The translations under genes were made by a program, and so were the position numbers. From Daphnia carinata (lineage: Eukaryota > Arthropoda > Branchiopoda > Diplostraca > Daphniidae), in NCBI RefSeq assembly GCF_022539665.2, contig NC_081334.1, positions 7,100,424 to 7,164,423 on the forward strand: a stretch of DNA of 64,000 nt, read 5' to 3'. The notes beneath the pieces were generated by a model, which saw only the letters and a list, made by a program, of their open reading frames with translations, did no database searches and was not told where the DNA came from. Below, one piece after another: positions 26,101 to 38,453 of the stretch (position 1 is the stretch's first letter; the number at the start of each line of letters is the position of its first letter).

Positions 26101-29100
26101 TCTGTGTGTAACGTAAGGGCGCTCTTGTTGAAAAGGCGTTGTAGTACGGATGCTCTTCGCGTCACGGAGGTTTGGTTGATGGTTGTGGCTGACATGGCGG
26201 GAGCCATTCCGGCGTGGGTGTGTCTCCTCCTTCCGCTGCTCGTTCCGTTCGACTGCTTCGAGCTGTGTTTCTTGTGCAATAGCCACTGGTGATGAATCTC
26301 TAACGAGTCGATTGCACGCCAGTGTGACTGGACGGTGACTGCGAATCCCAGCGGTTGGATGTGCCGCTGGTAGAGACGGACGAGCAAATCTGAATGGGCA
26401 CTGCTGGGAACGCTGGTAGCAGTACTTTCGCTACCCGTGCTGCTACTGGCCCGCTTGGGTAACGATGAGCCCGACGTAAAAGATGAGGAAGAGTAGCCGT
26501 CCACGTCTCCGCTGCTGGAATTATCGTCCGGCTGGTACACGAGCTTACTGTCGATAAACGCCGAGCTGAAGCTGCGCAATGCTTCGATGGGGAAATCCGG
26601 AAGCATTAATTCTAATTGAGGTCGTTGTCCGAAAACGGTTACATTATCCGGCGTTGCGATTAGGATTAAAGTCGATCCTCTTGCTGAACTAGGTCGGAAC
26701 ACTCCTCCTCCTCCTCCTCCGCCTCCGCCGGCTGTGTTGACTTGCCGTGGGCTCCACAGGGTGGCTGATTTATTCGGTCCGTCTGACTGTCGTTTATTTC
26801 CATTTTGACGTTGGCTCGATCCGGATGATTTGAGACTCAAATAGCGTTTGATTGCGTTGAGGAAGCGATGAGCGTGTTGGGTGTTTGTCGTCCGGCTGCA
26901 TTTGTCCGTCGACGGTTGCTCTCTAATTTCGCACTCGTGTTCCGTGTTCAGGTCGGACATGCTGACGCTTTGGACGGCTTCGACGCCCGACACTCTGCCC
27001 AGCGAACAGCCGCCGATGAAGTGCACATCCTGGATGCTTTGGCATTTGGCCATTGGCAGTCGTTTGGGTAGCGTCTCCACTTTGCGGTCCGTGTCGCGAG
27101 TCGTGAACAGGATAGATCGTCTTCTGTTTTGCTTACTGCGCGCCGATCCCTCCTGCGTTGCGTAGCGGATGACGTCCTCCACCAGACCGAAGAAGGTCAA
27201 CTCCTGCACGCGGCCAATGAGAAGCGGAGGGAAAAAAAAAAAAATATTCGAAAGAGAATTGTTTTTTTTTGTTTTTTAAGTTAGAAAATCAAGTAAGGGG
27301 AATCACGATTTGCCCGGAAATTCGTAGAAACAATTGCCAACAAACCGATCCCCACCAAGCCGTGCCGGTTTTTCGGGAATTATCACGCACGGCTGGTCGT
27401 TTGTTTTTTTTTTCCGAGGATTCCATGACCGTCATCAACCGACCTCGTATACCGCGCAACTGGCGTGGATGCTCTCATCGCCGTGCGCATTGAAGCTGCT
27501 AGCGGTTTCTAGCCAATCTTTTTTAGGCTTTTGATCTTTACATTTTTTGTTTTTTGTTTTTTACGGCTTTTATTTCGATTGGTTTTCCATTTAATTTTTG
27601 CGACCGGTTCCCCTGAAACGCAACTGACATTTGGTGTTCTTAAATTTTCGAAATCGATTTTCTTCGTATAAAAATTTCGGATTTTTATGGCTTTTCTTTT
27701 AGCCGTCGATGGAGATCGTCCAACTATTTATTTTTTTTATCATGAGAACTTTAGAAAAGGAACTAAGAAAAAAAAAAAAAATGCAGCTTTCTTCTTGCTG
27801 TCGTTTCCATGAAAGTAGCCCACAAACATGGACAACGTAATATTCGCATTTAGTGTTTGGGTACAATCGGGGTTCGCTAAACAGCCAGTACTTAGAAATT
27901 CCAGTGCTTTTCACTCAAAACAGTTTTTGGCTCAAGTCTATTTCGGTTCGTTTTGTATCTACACACCAATTTTAGCTTCTGTATTTAGATGTTGAAGATA
28001 TCCAGACCCTCGCACCATCGGATGTTTTTATTTTTTTATTTATTTTTTTTTATTTGATTTTCTTTATTTTTAAATGACTGCGGTTCGAAACTCTTCTTTT
28101 TTTTTTTTTTTTTTTTTTTGCGCAGCGGCGATGAGTCAAACACTCACGGTCCATGTGTCTTAAGTCAATTGGGCTTGTTGGCGTCGTAAGGCAACGTTTT
28201 GATTGCCATTTTTCACGTACTAAAATTGTTACGGTCGTTGCTCACTTGCTAATGCGACTCCGAGTCATTTCTGTGGATCTCTCTTTCTTTTTTTACAATT
28301 ATTGATATTCTTTTGCTGTCTGTTTTAGCCAGGTGTAAGAGTAGTTTGTCCTCGAAAACAAATGAGTGAAAGATAAATGGATGCGTGTTCATCCAAACCC
28401 GTCGAACGATTATTTTTCTATTTAAGCCGCGTGCGCGTGTACACGGCCGACAAACTTTCGTCGGACTCCCCCCCCCCCCCTCTCCTTTTTTCTATTTTAT
28501 TTAAACGGCGGGCTCTCCATTTTGGGAGACTTTAACATATTCCAGTCTCGAAAGTGTCCTAATTTGCATGTATGGGAAAAATTCACATTCGTTTTTTTTT
28601 TTTTTTACGTAAAACTCGACACGACTTGTTTCCGTGTTTGAACAACGTTTCGTGCTCGGAAAAATTGATTTTGACATTTACCCGAGTTAGCTGAACAAAC
28701 GTTTCGTGTGTTTCATTTTTTTTTTTTTCCCTGTTCACGCAGAAAGGACGTCGAACAGGACGAAAAGTAAAAACCGCCTCGTTTTTTCTTTCTCTTTCGT
28801 TACACCCTGTCGTGCACGACTTGCAAACTCGTCCGCGTATTCTAATGCACGTTCGTTTTTAAAGTCGACATTTTCATTGGATAGGAAAAAAAAAAGACTT
28901 TCACTGTCCATTTGAAATTACGCCACTTACGTATACAACTCTGAAAGAAAAAAATAAGCTGCGAGGCGTTTGCTGGTGGCCTCCGTTTGTTTGTTTTCAC
29001 TGGCCGACCAGTCGAGGTGAAGAAAAGTCGAGAAATGAAGAAGCGAAGGGGAGGGCTGCAAAAAAGTAAATGACACACGCGAACGTATTTGGTGATGGAT

Positions 29101-32100
29101 GATGCAAGTCTTGGCCAATATTGTTTTTCCATTTTCAAAAAATAATTTTCTTTCCCCCCCCCCCCGCCTCCTCCGTTTTTAAAACTTGAAAATAAGAAAG
29201 AAAAAAAAAAGGTTGTGGACGTAACGTAAAATGAGAACGAGCCGGCCTGGAAGGAAAAAAGAATTACATCGAAGTTGAAAGAGGCCGTGTGTGTGTGTGT
29301 GTTTTGAGGGTTGTTCTTCATTACGGACAGAAAAAAAAAACAACCGAAATAACGATGGGCTAAAAAAAAAAAAAACTAAAAGTAGGTCAAACTCGTTATG
29401 AAATAAATTTTTTTTTTTTTTTTTTAGTGGGGGCCGGTCGCCATTGTTTAAATGGGAGTGCATTTGTGTCGTTTAAACAACGATATTGTTTCCGAAAACA
29501 GAGCGCATAACAAAAATAAGTTGGTATACTTGCCTTGAGCAGAACATCGACTCGATGGAAGCCTTCGTGAAGTGGGTAGATCAGATCGCCCGTACTCAAG
29601 TAGTGCAAAATGTAGGCGAACGAATGGCCGTCCCGTCCTTTGGTGTCCGTCGATGGGCACCATCTCATTCCGTGATTGCTTCGTGCTCCTTTTTTTTTTT
29701 TTTTTTTTTTTTTTATGTAAAGAAATGAAACGAAATTAGAAAATGCGATGAAATTTGCCAATTCGGAAAAGCGTTGTCAAGCTGTGAATAGAGTCATTAT
29801 GTATGCGCTACAAAAGAGATCACGCTGGGGATCGTTAAAGAAAAAGGAGAGCAGTGGCCGATGTTTAAGTCGAACCGTAACAAATCAGACGGCCATGTAA
29901 ATCCCAACATTTTTCTTTCTACACGATAGTTTTCTCTACTTGTAAATTTCTTTTGACGCCTTCCAAACAGCAAAATCGAAGGGAAAGTCATGTTCGGTAC
30001 AACACCGACGCGATCAAAACCCGTTGTTTCTTTCCCCCTTTTTTTCTTGCACGTCTATTGTTTATACGCATCGAACTATTGAGATGGGATTGTTGCCTTT
30101 TCGTTTTACAGTTATCAAAACACTTGCTGTGGTTCCTCGGATGTTGATAAGCGAATGTATTCATACGGTTGCGGTTTATGGAAATATGGCGAAGCGCTCG
30201 AATGATTTGCGTTTCCATTTCATCGTATCGCTAATGTAGTTTTTTTTTTTTCCTCCTTCTTTCAGTACCATCTCGCTAAAAAAAAAAAAAAAAAAAATGA
30301 AACGACCGTACTTTTTTCGCTTCTACGTTTTTATTTGAAATGTTTTTTTCTTTCTTGCGGATGATTTCCCGTATCCGTCGCGGACAAGAAAAAAAAAAAA
30401 CAAAAAAAACAAGGACTATTAAAAGATGAAATGTTCCAGTCGCTCTGCCCGGACGCACTAGTTCCCATCGGGTCTCACACGCCAGAAAATACGGGGGCCT
30501 TTTTTGATGGGTTCTGAACTCTCAATTCATTGTTCTGACGTTTGAGTTTTGCGGGACGATAGAATGGCAGGGCGGCCTTGTTTCAAGGAGAGGAAGTTCT
30601 CGGGAAAAGTACAAAAAAAACAAAACAAAAAAAACCACAACACCTTTGAACTGTTGTGTCTTTCCATCCGCCTATTTTCCACTTTTCTACGCACCCACCG
30701 TTTCTGGTAGTTTTTTTACACCAAGGTTTTTTTTTTTTTTTTTCTTCTTTTTGCTTACGCAACGATATTGGACCAATGCGCCCTTTCAGAATGTCCTATA
30801 CGAATTTGGAAGTCCCTTCCTTTATTACTCAGTTTGTCTTGAAAAGAAAAAAGCCGTGCGTAAGATTCGAGGGAGTGTTGGACAGGCCAACATCCGCGTA
30901 TGATGGGTTTTAATTCAGCTTGTATGCGTCTACACAAAGTCCGGTACGTGTTGAAGGACGCGTACGTCACGCTTTCTTTGAGGCCACACGAACGAGGCAT
31001 TTAAAAAACAAAATAAAAATCGACCCTTCATATCCGACGTTTGAAAAAAAATAAAACAATAAAGCGAGCCGTTCCAAAAAAAAAAACAAAAAAAAAACGA
31101 GCACACACCGTGTCAAAAGTAGCCAACGTCTTTTTTTTTTTTTTTTTAATTTTTAAACACGACCACGTATGTGCCTTACCTTTATTGAAGTTTTTAACCA
31201 GCGCAGCCAATGGTGAACCGGCTGGACAGCGGCTCAGAATTTCACTTTTCACCGTGTGATGGACGATGGATGACCCATCACCGATGCTGATTGTGTTTTG
31301 ACGTGCACTTTCTCCGAATGCCATGTCGCCTCTCCCACACACCACGATCTTAATTCGAACACCGAATTTGATGATAGCACTTTGATCCGAGATTTCAAAA
31401 AAAAAAAAATAGCCGTTCAGTTTAAACAAAACGAGAAATGCACGTAACGTTACACGGTAGACGCGTGCAAGGTCGTTCGCAAAAAAAACAAAAAAGAAAT
31501 GACAAGTGAAAAACGGTAGTAGAAAAATGCGCTGCGGTTCCGTGTAGCGGCAAGAGGATAGGAAAGCACGTCTGCCGGCTGCCGAGGTCCGGATCGAACT
31601 GAACTCAAGCAGCGCCGTGAGTCGTGTCCTTGTGTGCACTTCGTGCAGCTACAGGCTTCGCCAGGTGTAAACACACACGAATGTAATTATTTTTTTCTTA
31701 TCTTTTTCCTTTTTTTTTTTGTTTTATCAAGTTAAATTGCGATTGCTGTCTTAATTTTTTATTTAGATGAGTTTTCGTTTCCGCTACGATCGCAGATCGA
31801 CTGTGAATTTTTGGGGAGCGTCGTTTTTTTTTTTTTCTGACCTATCATTTTCACCCGTGTTTCAGCGGGCGGATGACGGCTAAATCGAACAGTTTCGTGT
31901 CCGTCCACCTACGTTACCTATCCGATTATTTATTTATTTATTTATTTTTTTTAACACGATCACATATATTCGTGCGTTTAATCGGGAAAGGGAGCCATTC
32001 TCATCGTTAACTCGTTTCACAGTCCAGTAAGCTAATCGTCGTTTTATATTTTTGTTTTCTTTCCACTTATTATTCGCATTTCCCATCGTCGAGGAAAAGC

Positions 32101-35100
32101 GGTTCGAATTTTGTTTTTTTGTTTTTTTGCTTTAGCGGGCAGGAAATTTTGTATTTTCTTATCAAATCGTTTGTTCTTTTTTTTTTTTTTTCATTAAAAA
32201 AAAAAATGGGTTTTTTCCCCAAAACAAAAGATTGACAAAGTAATCGCCGTTTGTTGATTGTCGCTTGTTTGCCCCCGCCTTTGTTTTTTGTTTTTTTTTA
32301 TGGCGGCCTTTATTCTCATCCGTTGGAGTCGCATTTAAAAAAAAAAAACTACGGTAGCAAGTGAAAGTCTTCCAGTTTTCCACTTTGCCGTGAAGTTTGG
32401 AGCCCGTACACGCGAAAGGCGTGACTGTTCCAAGCCTTAACGAACTATTGTTTTTTTTTGTTTTTTTATTTATTTTTATTGAGCAGATGCATCAGGTTAG
32501 ACACACTCTTTGATCGCTTCGTTTTCCATTGAACGTGATGGAATATTCAGACGCAAAATTGGCATGCCCGTTAGCTTAACATTGTTGTTAGCAATCTAGC
32601 GGCAAAACGCTTTCTAGGCCGGTGCTAGTATTTATTGGTTTCTCTTTGATCAGTTCTCCGTTCTCGGCATGGTCGCTACACGTCATGTACGATTCCCCGG
32701 GATTACACATCGCGGCGTTTCGTACAGTTCGTGAAGAAGATGGAATATCCATCTGCTAAAATTTTCGTTCACACACACACGCGACCCGAAAAATCGGGAA
32801 CAACTACAAGGCCCCCCCCCCCTCTTGTATCCCTGATTTGACCTACTTGGCGGTCGACGCGTGCGCCCATCATTTGCATCGCTCAGTTCCCCCCCTTTAA
32901 AAAAAAAATAATAATTTTTTTTTAAAGAAGAAGAAGAAAAATAACAGAGAAAGAAACGAAATGATGATGCCCAACCTTTATCTTGGCGTAGCGGGTGGGA
33001 ATTTGCATGTAATTTATGTGATTCCATGTATCTCTCCAGTTCACTCGTCATGTCGAAAAGAAATTGCTGTTGTCCGTCTACGCCCTTCGTCCTTTTTTTC
33101 GTCTGGTCGTGCAGTACCGCTTTTCTCGGTTCAACGACAATGAGGAAGACACTGACTTGCACGGACCGCTGTGGCAGAGCAGACGTTTTTACCGCCATCG
33201 TGAGAGAACAACAGCCCGTACAGCTCACGTTGAAGAGTGCTAATTAGACGACACTAACTCAGGCAGCGTAGTAGACCTGCATATAAAATAAGACAAAAGC
33301 CAGATTTTTTTTTTCCCGACAGTTTCCCGCAGTTTTATTGGTTGGCTTGTCTTACCCACCCTTTAGCGCTGTGCATTGGTTATTAGCATTTTTTTTTTTT
33401 TTTTTTTTAAAGACTTATTAACTCGGCTGTTTGATGTTTCGTAAATCAGTTCCGTCTAGGGCTTTTTAGTGTGTTACTTGCTCTTTTTTAATTTCCTTAT
33501 CAGCTCTTTACGGTTTGTCTTACCAAACGCGGCCTAGTTAACAAGTCTTGGTAATTCGACGTACCCTGAAATTGTTCACGTAAACGTCCGAATATATATA
33601 TTTTTTTTATCGACGTTGGGCAGATGCGTTAAAAGCCAAGGAAAGAAAAAAAAAAAAAAACATGCTTAATAATCTGGGCGTTCCAGTCATTTCCAAACGA
33701 AACGTATGGGCATAAGAAAACGAGGATTTTATTTTTTTGTTTTTTGTTTTTTACGGATGCAATGGCTACGACAAAGTGACTTAGACACGCAAATGCCCGA
33801 ACACTGGGCAGGTTTTTTTTTTTTTTTGTTTCATTTCTCTATGGGTCACGACAGGCCAACATGTTTTTACGCTACACAACTAACGATCAGTGAGTAATCT
33901 CGTTAGACTCGCTCATCAACGGGGGGAGCGCGGTGGTTTGGAGGGGGACCAAAAGCACAGAGAGAAAATGAAAGGGAAAGACGAAGCTGTCGGGTCGTGT
34001 GAATCGGGAAAATCTCCAGTCCTCGCCCCCTTTTTTTTTTTTTTTTTTTTCCAAATAATTTGATTGCTACTTTCCGATTCTTTTTTTTTTTTTTTTTTTT
34101 TCGGCTAGTCAATTTGTCATTTGACGGTTTCCTTCTTTACTTTCTGTATGCCGTTCGTTGACGTGAAAAGAGAGTGTGAACGAGAGAAAAGAGGTTTGAC
34201 TCGTCTCTTTACCTCAATCCTTTTCTCCCTCCTCCACTAATTATTTGTACTTTGATTACCCATTGAGAAATGCCCTTATACGGAGCTATGGGTGGTCTTG
34301 TAATGCGCTAGAAAACTGTCCCTCCACTTGTCGGCATCGAGTGATTTTCTTTTCTTCGCAAGGTGAAAGGCTACATTCATTTTTCTCTGTTGCAATTCTT
34401 ACGTTACGTTTTCTCTTATCGCCGCCAGTATTTTCTTTTTTTTTTTTTTTTTTTTTTTTCTTTCTTTTTGAATTCCTTTTTACTGAACAATTTTAGTTAT
34501 GAGATACGTAAAATGAATTTCGAATTCATAACTTATGTCATATGAATGTTATTCTTGTGGTCTGGCTACACGATGTCAAACTATGCATTATTTTTTATTA
34601 TTTTTTTTTTTTTAAGTTGAATGGCTCATTCTAAATGAAAACGAGTTGTTGTTCCAGTAAGCTTTAAATGTGTCGTAGAAGTATTTGGTGCGTCGAATTT
34701 TCGTTAGATAAGATAAAAACAAATCTATCCAGAAAACTAACCGGCCATTGTCCTCGAATTTGACACCTGTCGTGCAATGTGTTTTAGGTCTATTGCGTAT
34801 ACCAATTGGATTTCAACACAACTACTTGATAGCTAGATGTTCATTCTTTTAACGTGCATGAATTTTTGTTTTTTTTCTTTACGAGAACCTTGAGGAATGA
34901 GGTCAACCGTGCTTAGAAGTTTTATATGACCTATCAAAAAGAATCAAGTTCTCGTCAAAGTTTAACCACATCCTCCTTTGTTATTTTTGTTCAGTTTTTT
35001 TTTTTTTACGTAGGCTCTTCATTTTGTTATAGACATTCTCTTTCATGTTGTACTGTTTTTCGGTTAACGCCGGCGGACTGCCCGAGTGTTTTTCAAGTGG

Positions 35101-38100
35101 CTGTTCTCCCTGCTGCCTCTATTTGATAAAACACTAACATTTCACTTTGTTTTTCAGGCCATGAATTTCCCCGTGAAGAGCCTTTCCTCCGTCCCGTCGT
35201 GCACGAAAACGGTGACCATTAGGACCGAGGGGGGTGACGTCATCAAATTGAAGCAGGATCGGGAGGTTACCGTCAATGGTGAAGAGGTCATTTTGGAACC
35301 GTCCGTCTGGATCGATGGAGTCGTCATCCGACACGCCTCGTCCACTTTTCTAGCTGGTATTTTGCCCGTATTTTGTTTTTATTTTATCAATTGTACAAAC
35401 ATTTTGTTTTCCTTACCTTAGTGGAACTGCCGAACGGATTGGAAATCTGGTGGGACGGTATGAGCAGGTTAGTTAAAGTGCATTTTTTTTTTTCATGAAA
35501 AGAAATTTCTTTCGACTAACTTTCCTTTTCCAATTAAAATCGAACAACAGAGTCTACATCGATGCGCCACCTACTTTCTTTGGCACAACAAAGGCAAGCT
35601 ATTCTTCACCGACAAAAAATGAAACAATAAATTTCCATCTTTTTACGAGACAGGCTTGACTGATGGGCTCCTTGCTTTTTCTTCTTTAAGACCATCAAAT
35701 ATGCTTACGAGAGAAAATGTTTTTTTTTTTTTCATTTTTCATTTGTAATGCAGGGCTTGTGCGGCACGTTCAATGAGAATCAGCGGGACGATATGACGAC
35801 GCCAGAAGGCGATGTTGAACAATCAGTGGCGGCCTTTGCCAACGGTTGGAAGACGAAAGAAGTGTGCCAAGATGCATCGGTTGAGCTGGAACCGACCCAT
35901 CCGTGCGAAATCAACGGCCACGTAAAGGCACAAACAGAGCGACAATGTGCCAAAATCAAGGATGCCATTTTCGAACGTACAATACGATTCTTATTCTTAT
36001 TATTATTATTATTATTATTATTATAGATATAGATTTTTTGGAGCGTGGTATATTACTCGCATTGTCTCGCATCGTTAAAAAAAAAAAAAAAAAATATTCG
36101 ATTCTTTCTTTTTTTTTTTATCCAGCCTGTCACCAGGTGGTCGATCCGGAACCTTATTATCGCGATTGCTTGTACGACGTGTGTGCGTGCCAGGTGAAAT
36201 TGGGAGAATGCCTCTGCCCGATGATTGCGTCTTACGCTAAAGAGTGCTCTCAGAAGGGGGTTCTCGTCGACTGGATCCCCGAAGTGCGAGAATGCGGTAT
36301 GTTAATTTCCCCCCCCCCATCTGATTAGGTCATACGATAATAAAGTAATCTAATCATTATTCATCCATCATTCCGTAATAATAACGCAGACAGAAAAGAA
36401 AAGCTTTTTAATGTTTTAAAGAGGAGACATCCATTCTCGTCTGCTTGATTATCGCGATGATAACTCTTGGCGAGAAAATGGTAATTTTTTTTTTTTTCGT
36501 GTTTGCCTGTTCCGTCGTAGGCGTACATTGCAGAGGCGGGCAAACGTATCAGGTGTGCGCCAACAGTTGCGCGCGGACGTGCTACGATATCGCGGTCTAT
36601 CCGAAATGCCGTCGCAAGTGCGTCGAAGGATGTAACTGCCCCGAAGGCCAAGCTCTGGACGCGTTTGGCCAATGCGTTCCCATCCACGAATGTCCGTGCA
36701 TTCATAAAGGAATAGAATATCAACCTGGTCATAAAGAACTCAGACCGGGAGCTCGTTCACCAGATCTATGGTACACGTCATGATTATTATTATTATTATT
36801 ATTTTTTTTTTATTCTTTACAATCTTCGTTTTTCTTTCTTTTTCATGTGTTATGCTTTTTATTTATATGTGTCCAGTACTTGCATTTCGGCCCGCTGGCA
36901 CTGTCAGACCGCTACGCCGGAAGAACGGGATCTTTTAGCTAATGTAACCTTAAAGACGCAGCTGGAATGCCGAGCATCGCATAACGAGGAATACACCCCC
37001 TGTGAACCGGAACACCAACTCACGTGCAAGGTTTTTTTTTTTTTTTTTTTTATTTTACATACATAGTCGGTTTTGACTATTAACAAAAATCTTGTCCTCG
37101 AAATGTAATTGCCCCTTTCTTTTCTTTGTACTTTTCCTCTTTGTCGTACAGACTATGGACCAGCAGGTTTCAATGAAAAAGCCGGTTGAATGTCGGCCCG
37201 GCTGTCAGTGCAAAAAAGGATATGGTATGGGAGGGCTATTATAGACCTAGTGGACCATCTGCGTTTGTTTGTTGGCCATTTTCACTCAAATGCTCAATGA
37301 GAAACCTGTCGTCTTCATTTTTGATTGCGTGATTTACGTTTTTCTTTTTGTTCTCGTTCAGTGTTCGACCCGACCAGCAAAACCTGTATCAAACCTAGTG
37401 AATGTCCATGCCATCACGCCGGACGCAGCTACGGTGAAAATAACCGGATCACCCAGGATTGCAACACTTGGTTTGTCACCCATTTAAAAGTTGTTTATAG
37501 GAATAACGTGTCCCGCTAGACAGTCGAAAATCTTTTTCTTTTTCTTTTTTTGCGCTTGAAAACACTTTGAAATTCACGCTCGATGCGATTTCTATTTGCA
37601 GTACTTGTCATTCGGGCAAATGGGAATGCACCAAAAATCGATGCCCGGGGATATGCTCCAACTGGGGCGAGTCACACTACAAGACATTCGATGGTATCAA
37701 ATCATTTTGGCCTACTTTTACCTTTTTATTTTATTTTTTCTATTTTTTTTTTTCGAAAATCTTGTCGCATGAAAGAAAAACGTTTGTCTCCAAAATGTGC
37801 TTATTTACTATTATTCAATGCCTAGGCAAAAACTACGATTTCCATGGCAATTGCGATTACATGATGGCCAAAGGAGCCGCAGGTGAACCTCACGAGAAAT
37901 TCTACGTCACCGTTCAGGCACGTTCAAAAATAGCGGATCCCTCATCTTGCGATTTCAAGATTAACAAGTTTTTTTTTGGGCTTCAACTATTTGAAAACAT
38001 CTCGCAGATTTTTTTTTTAATTTTCTCTTTTTTTTTTTTTTTTTTTTTTGTCCAGAGCGTTCCTTGCGGGAGCAGCGGAGTTGCGTGCTCAAAATCCGTG

Positions 38101-38420
38101 ATGCTACGGCTCGGCTCACCCGGCGCAGAAGAAAGTATCACATTGACCCGCCACAAGAAAATCCCCATCGGGAAGTTTTCTGAACGGTATTTTATTTGTT
38201 TTTTACTTTTTTTTTTTTTTTTTTTTTTATATCAAAACGGCCTTCCCGTTTTTTTTTTTTTCCCCGCTTTATTCATTGTCTATTGCGTTCTAATCCGAAA
38301 ATCTTTTCATTTTTTCGAGAGATCATTGGAGCGGGACCCTGTCGTGATGATTTCTCTCGTTTCATTTTTCCGTGTTAATTGCGTTTTGGTTATTAAAACA
38401 AAAACTTGTTTTATTTATTC

Positions 38421-38453
<33 letters not shown>

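Larger units (their letters stand above)
25374..35157 (+). other. Large hemolectin intron hosting an antisense gene
   Basis: Donor CAG|gtaagc at 25374, acceptor ttttcag at 35157; the exons on both sides join within VWD2 ([10 protein letters not shown] to AMNFPVKS). All other introns of this gene are below about 440 nt. The intron contains the KCTD-like gene on the minus strand and many long T or A tracts. Between 31.4 and 35.1 kb I see no clear gene; a minus-strand frame at 32683-33228 is only a candidate. Confidence 0.85.

Noticed and set aside
28460-29170. C-rich and T-rich tracts as a possible CRISPR or regulatory array
   Set aside because: They are simple homopolymers without repeat-spacer order, and the genome is eukaryotic.
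28842-29321. Minus-strand open frame of 159 codons
   Set aside because: Composed largely of Phe/Lys from homopolymer tracts inside the KCTD intron, with no splice context or family signal.
31028-31639. Full 203-codon minus-strand frame as one exon
   Set aside because: Only 31180-31324 shows T1-domain similarity and ends in a good donor; the rest is Phe/Lys-rich low complexity.
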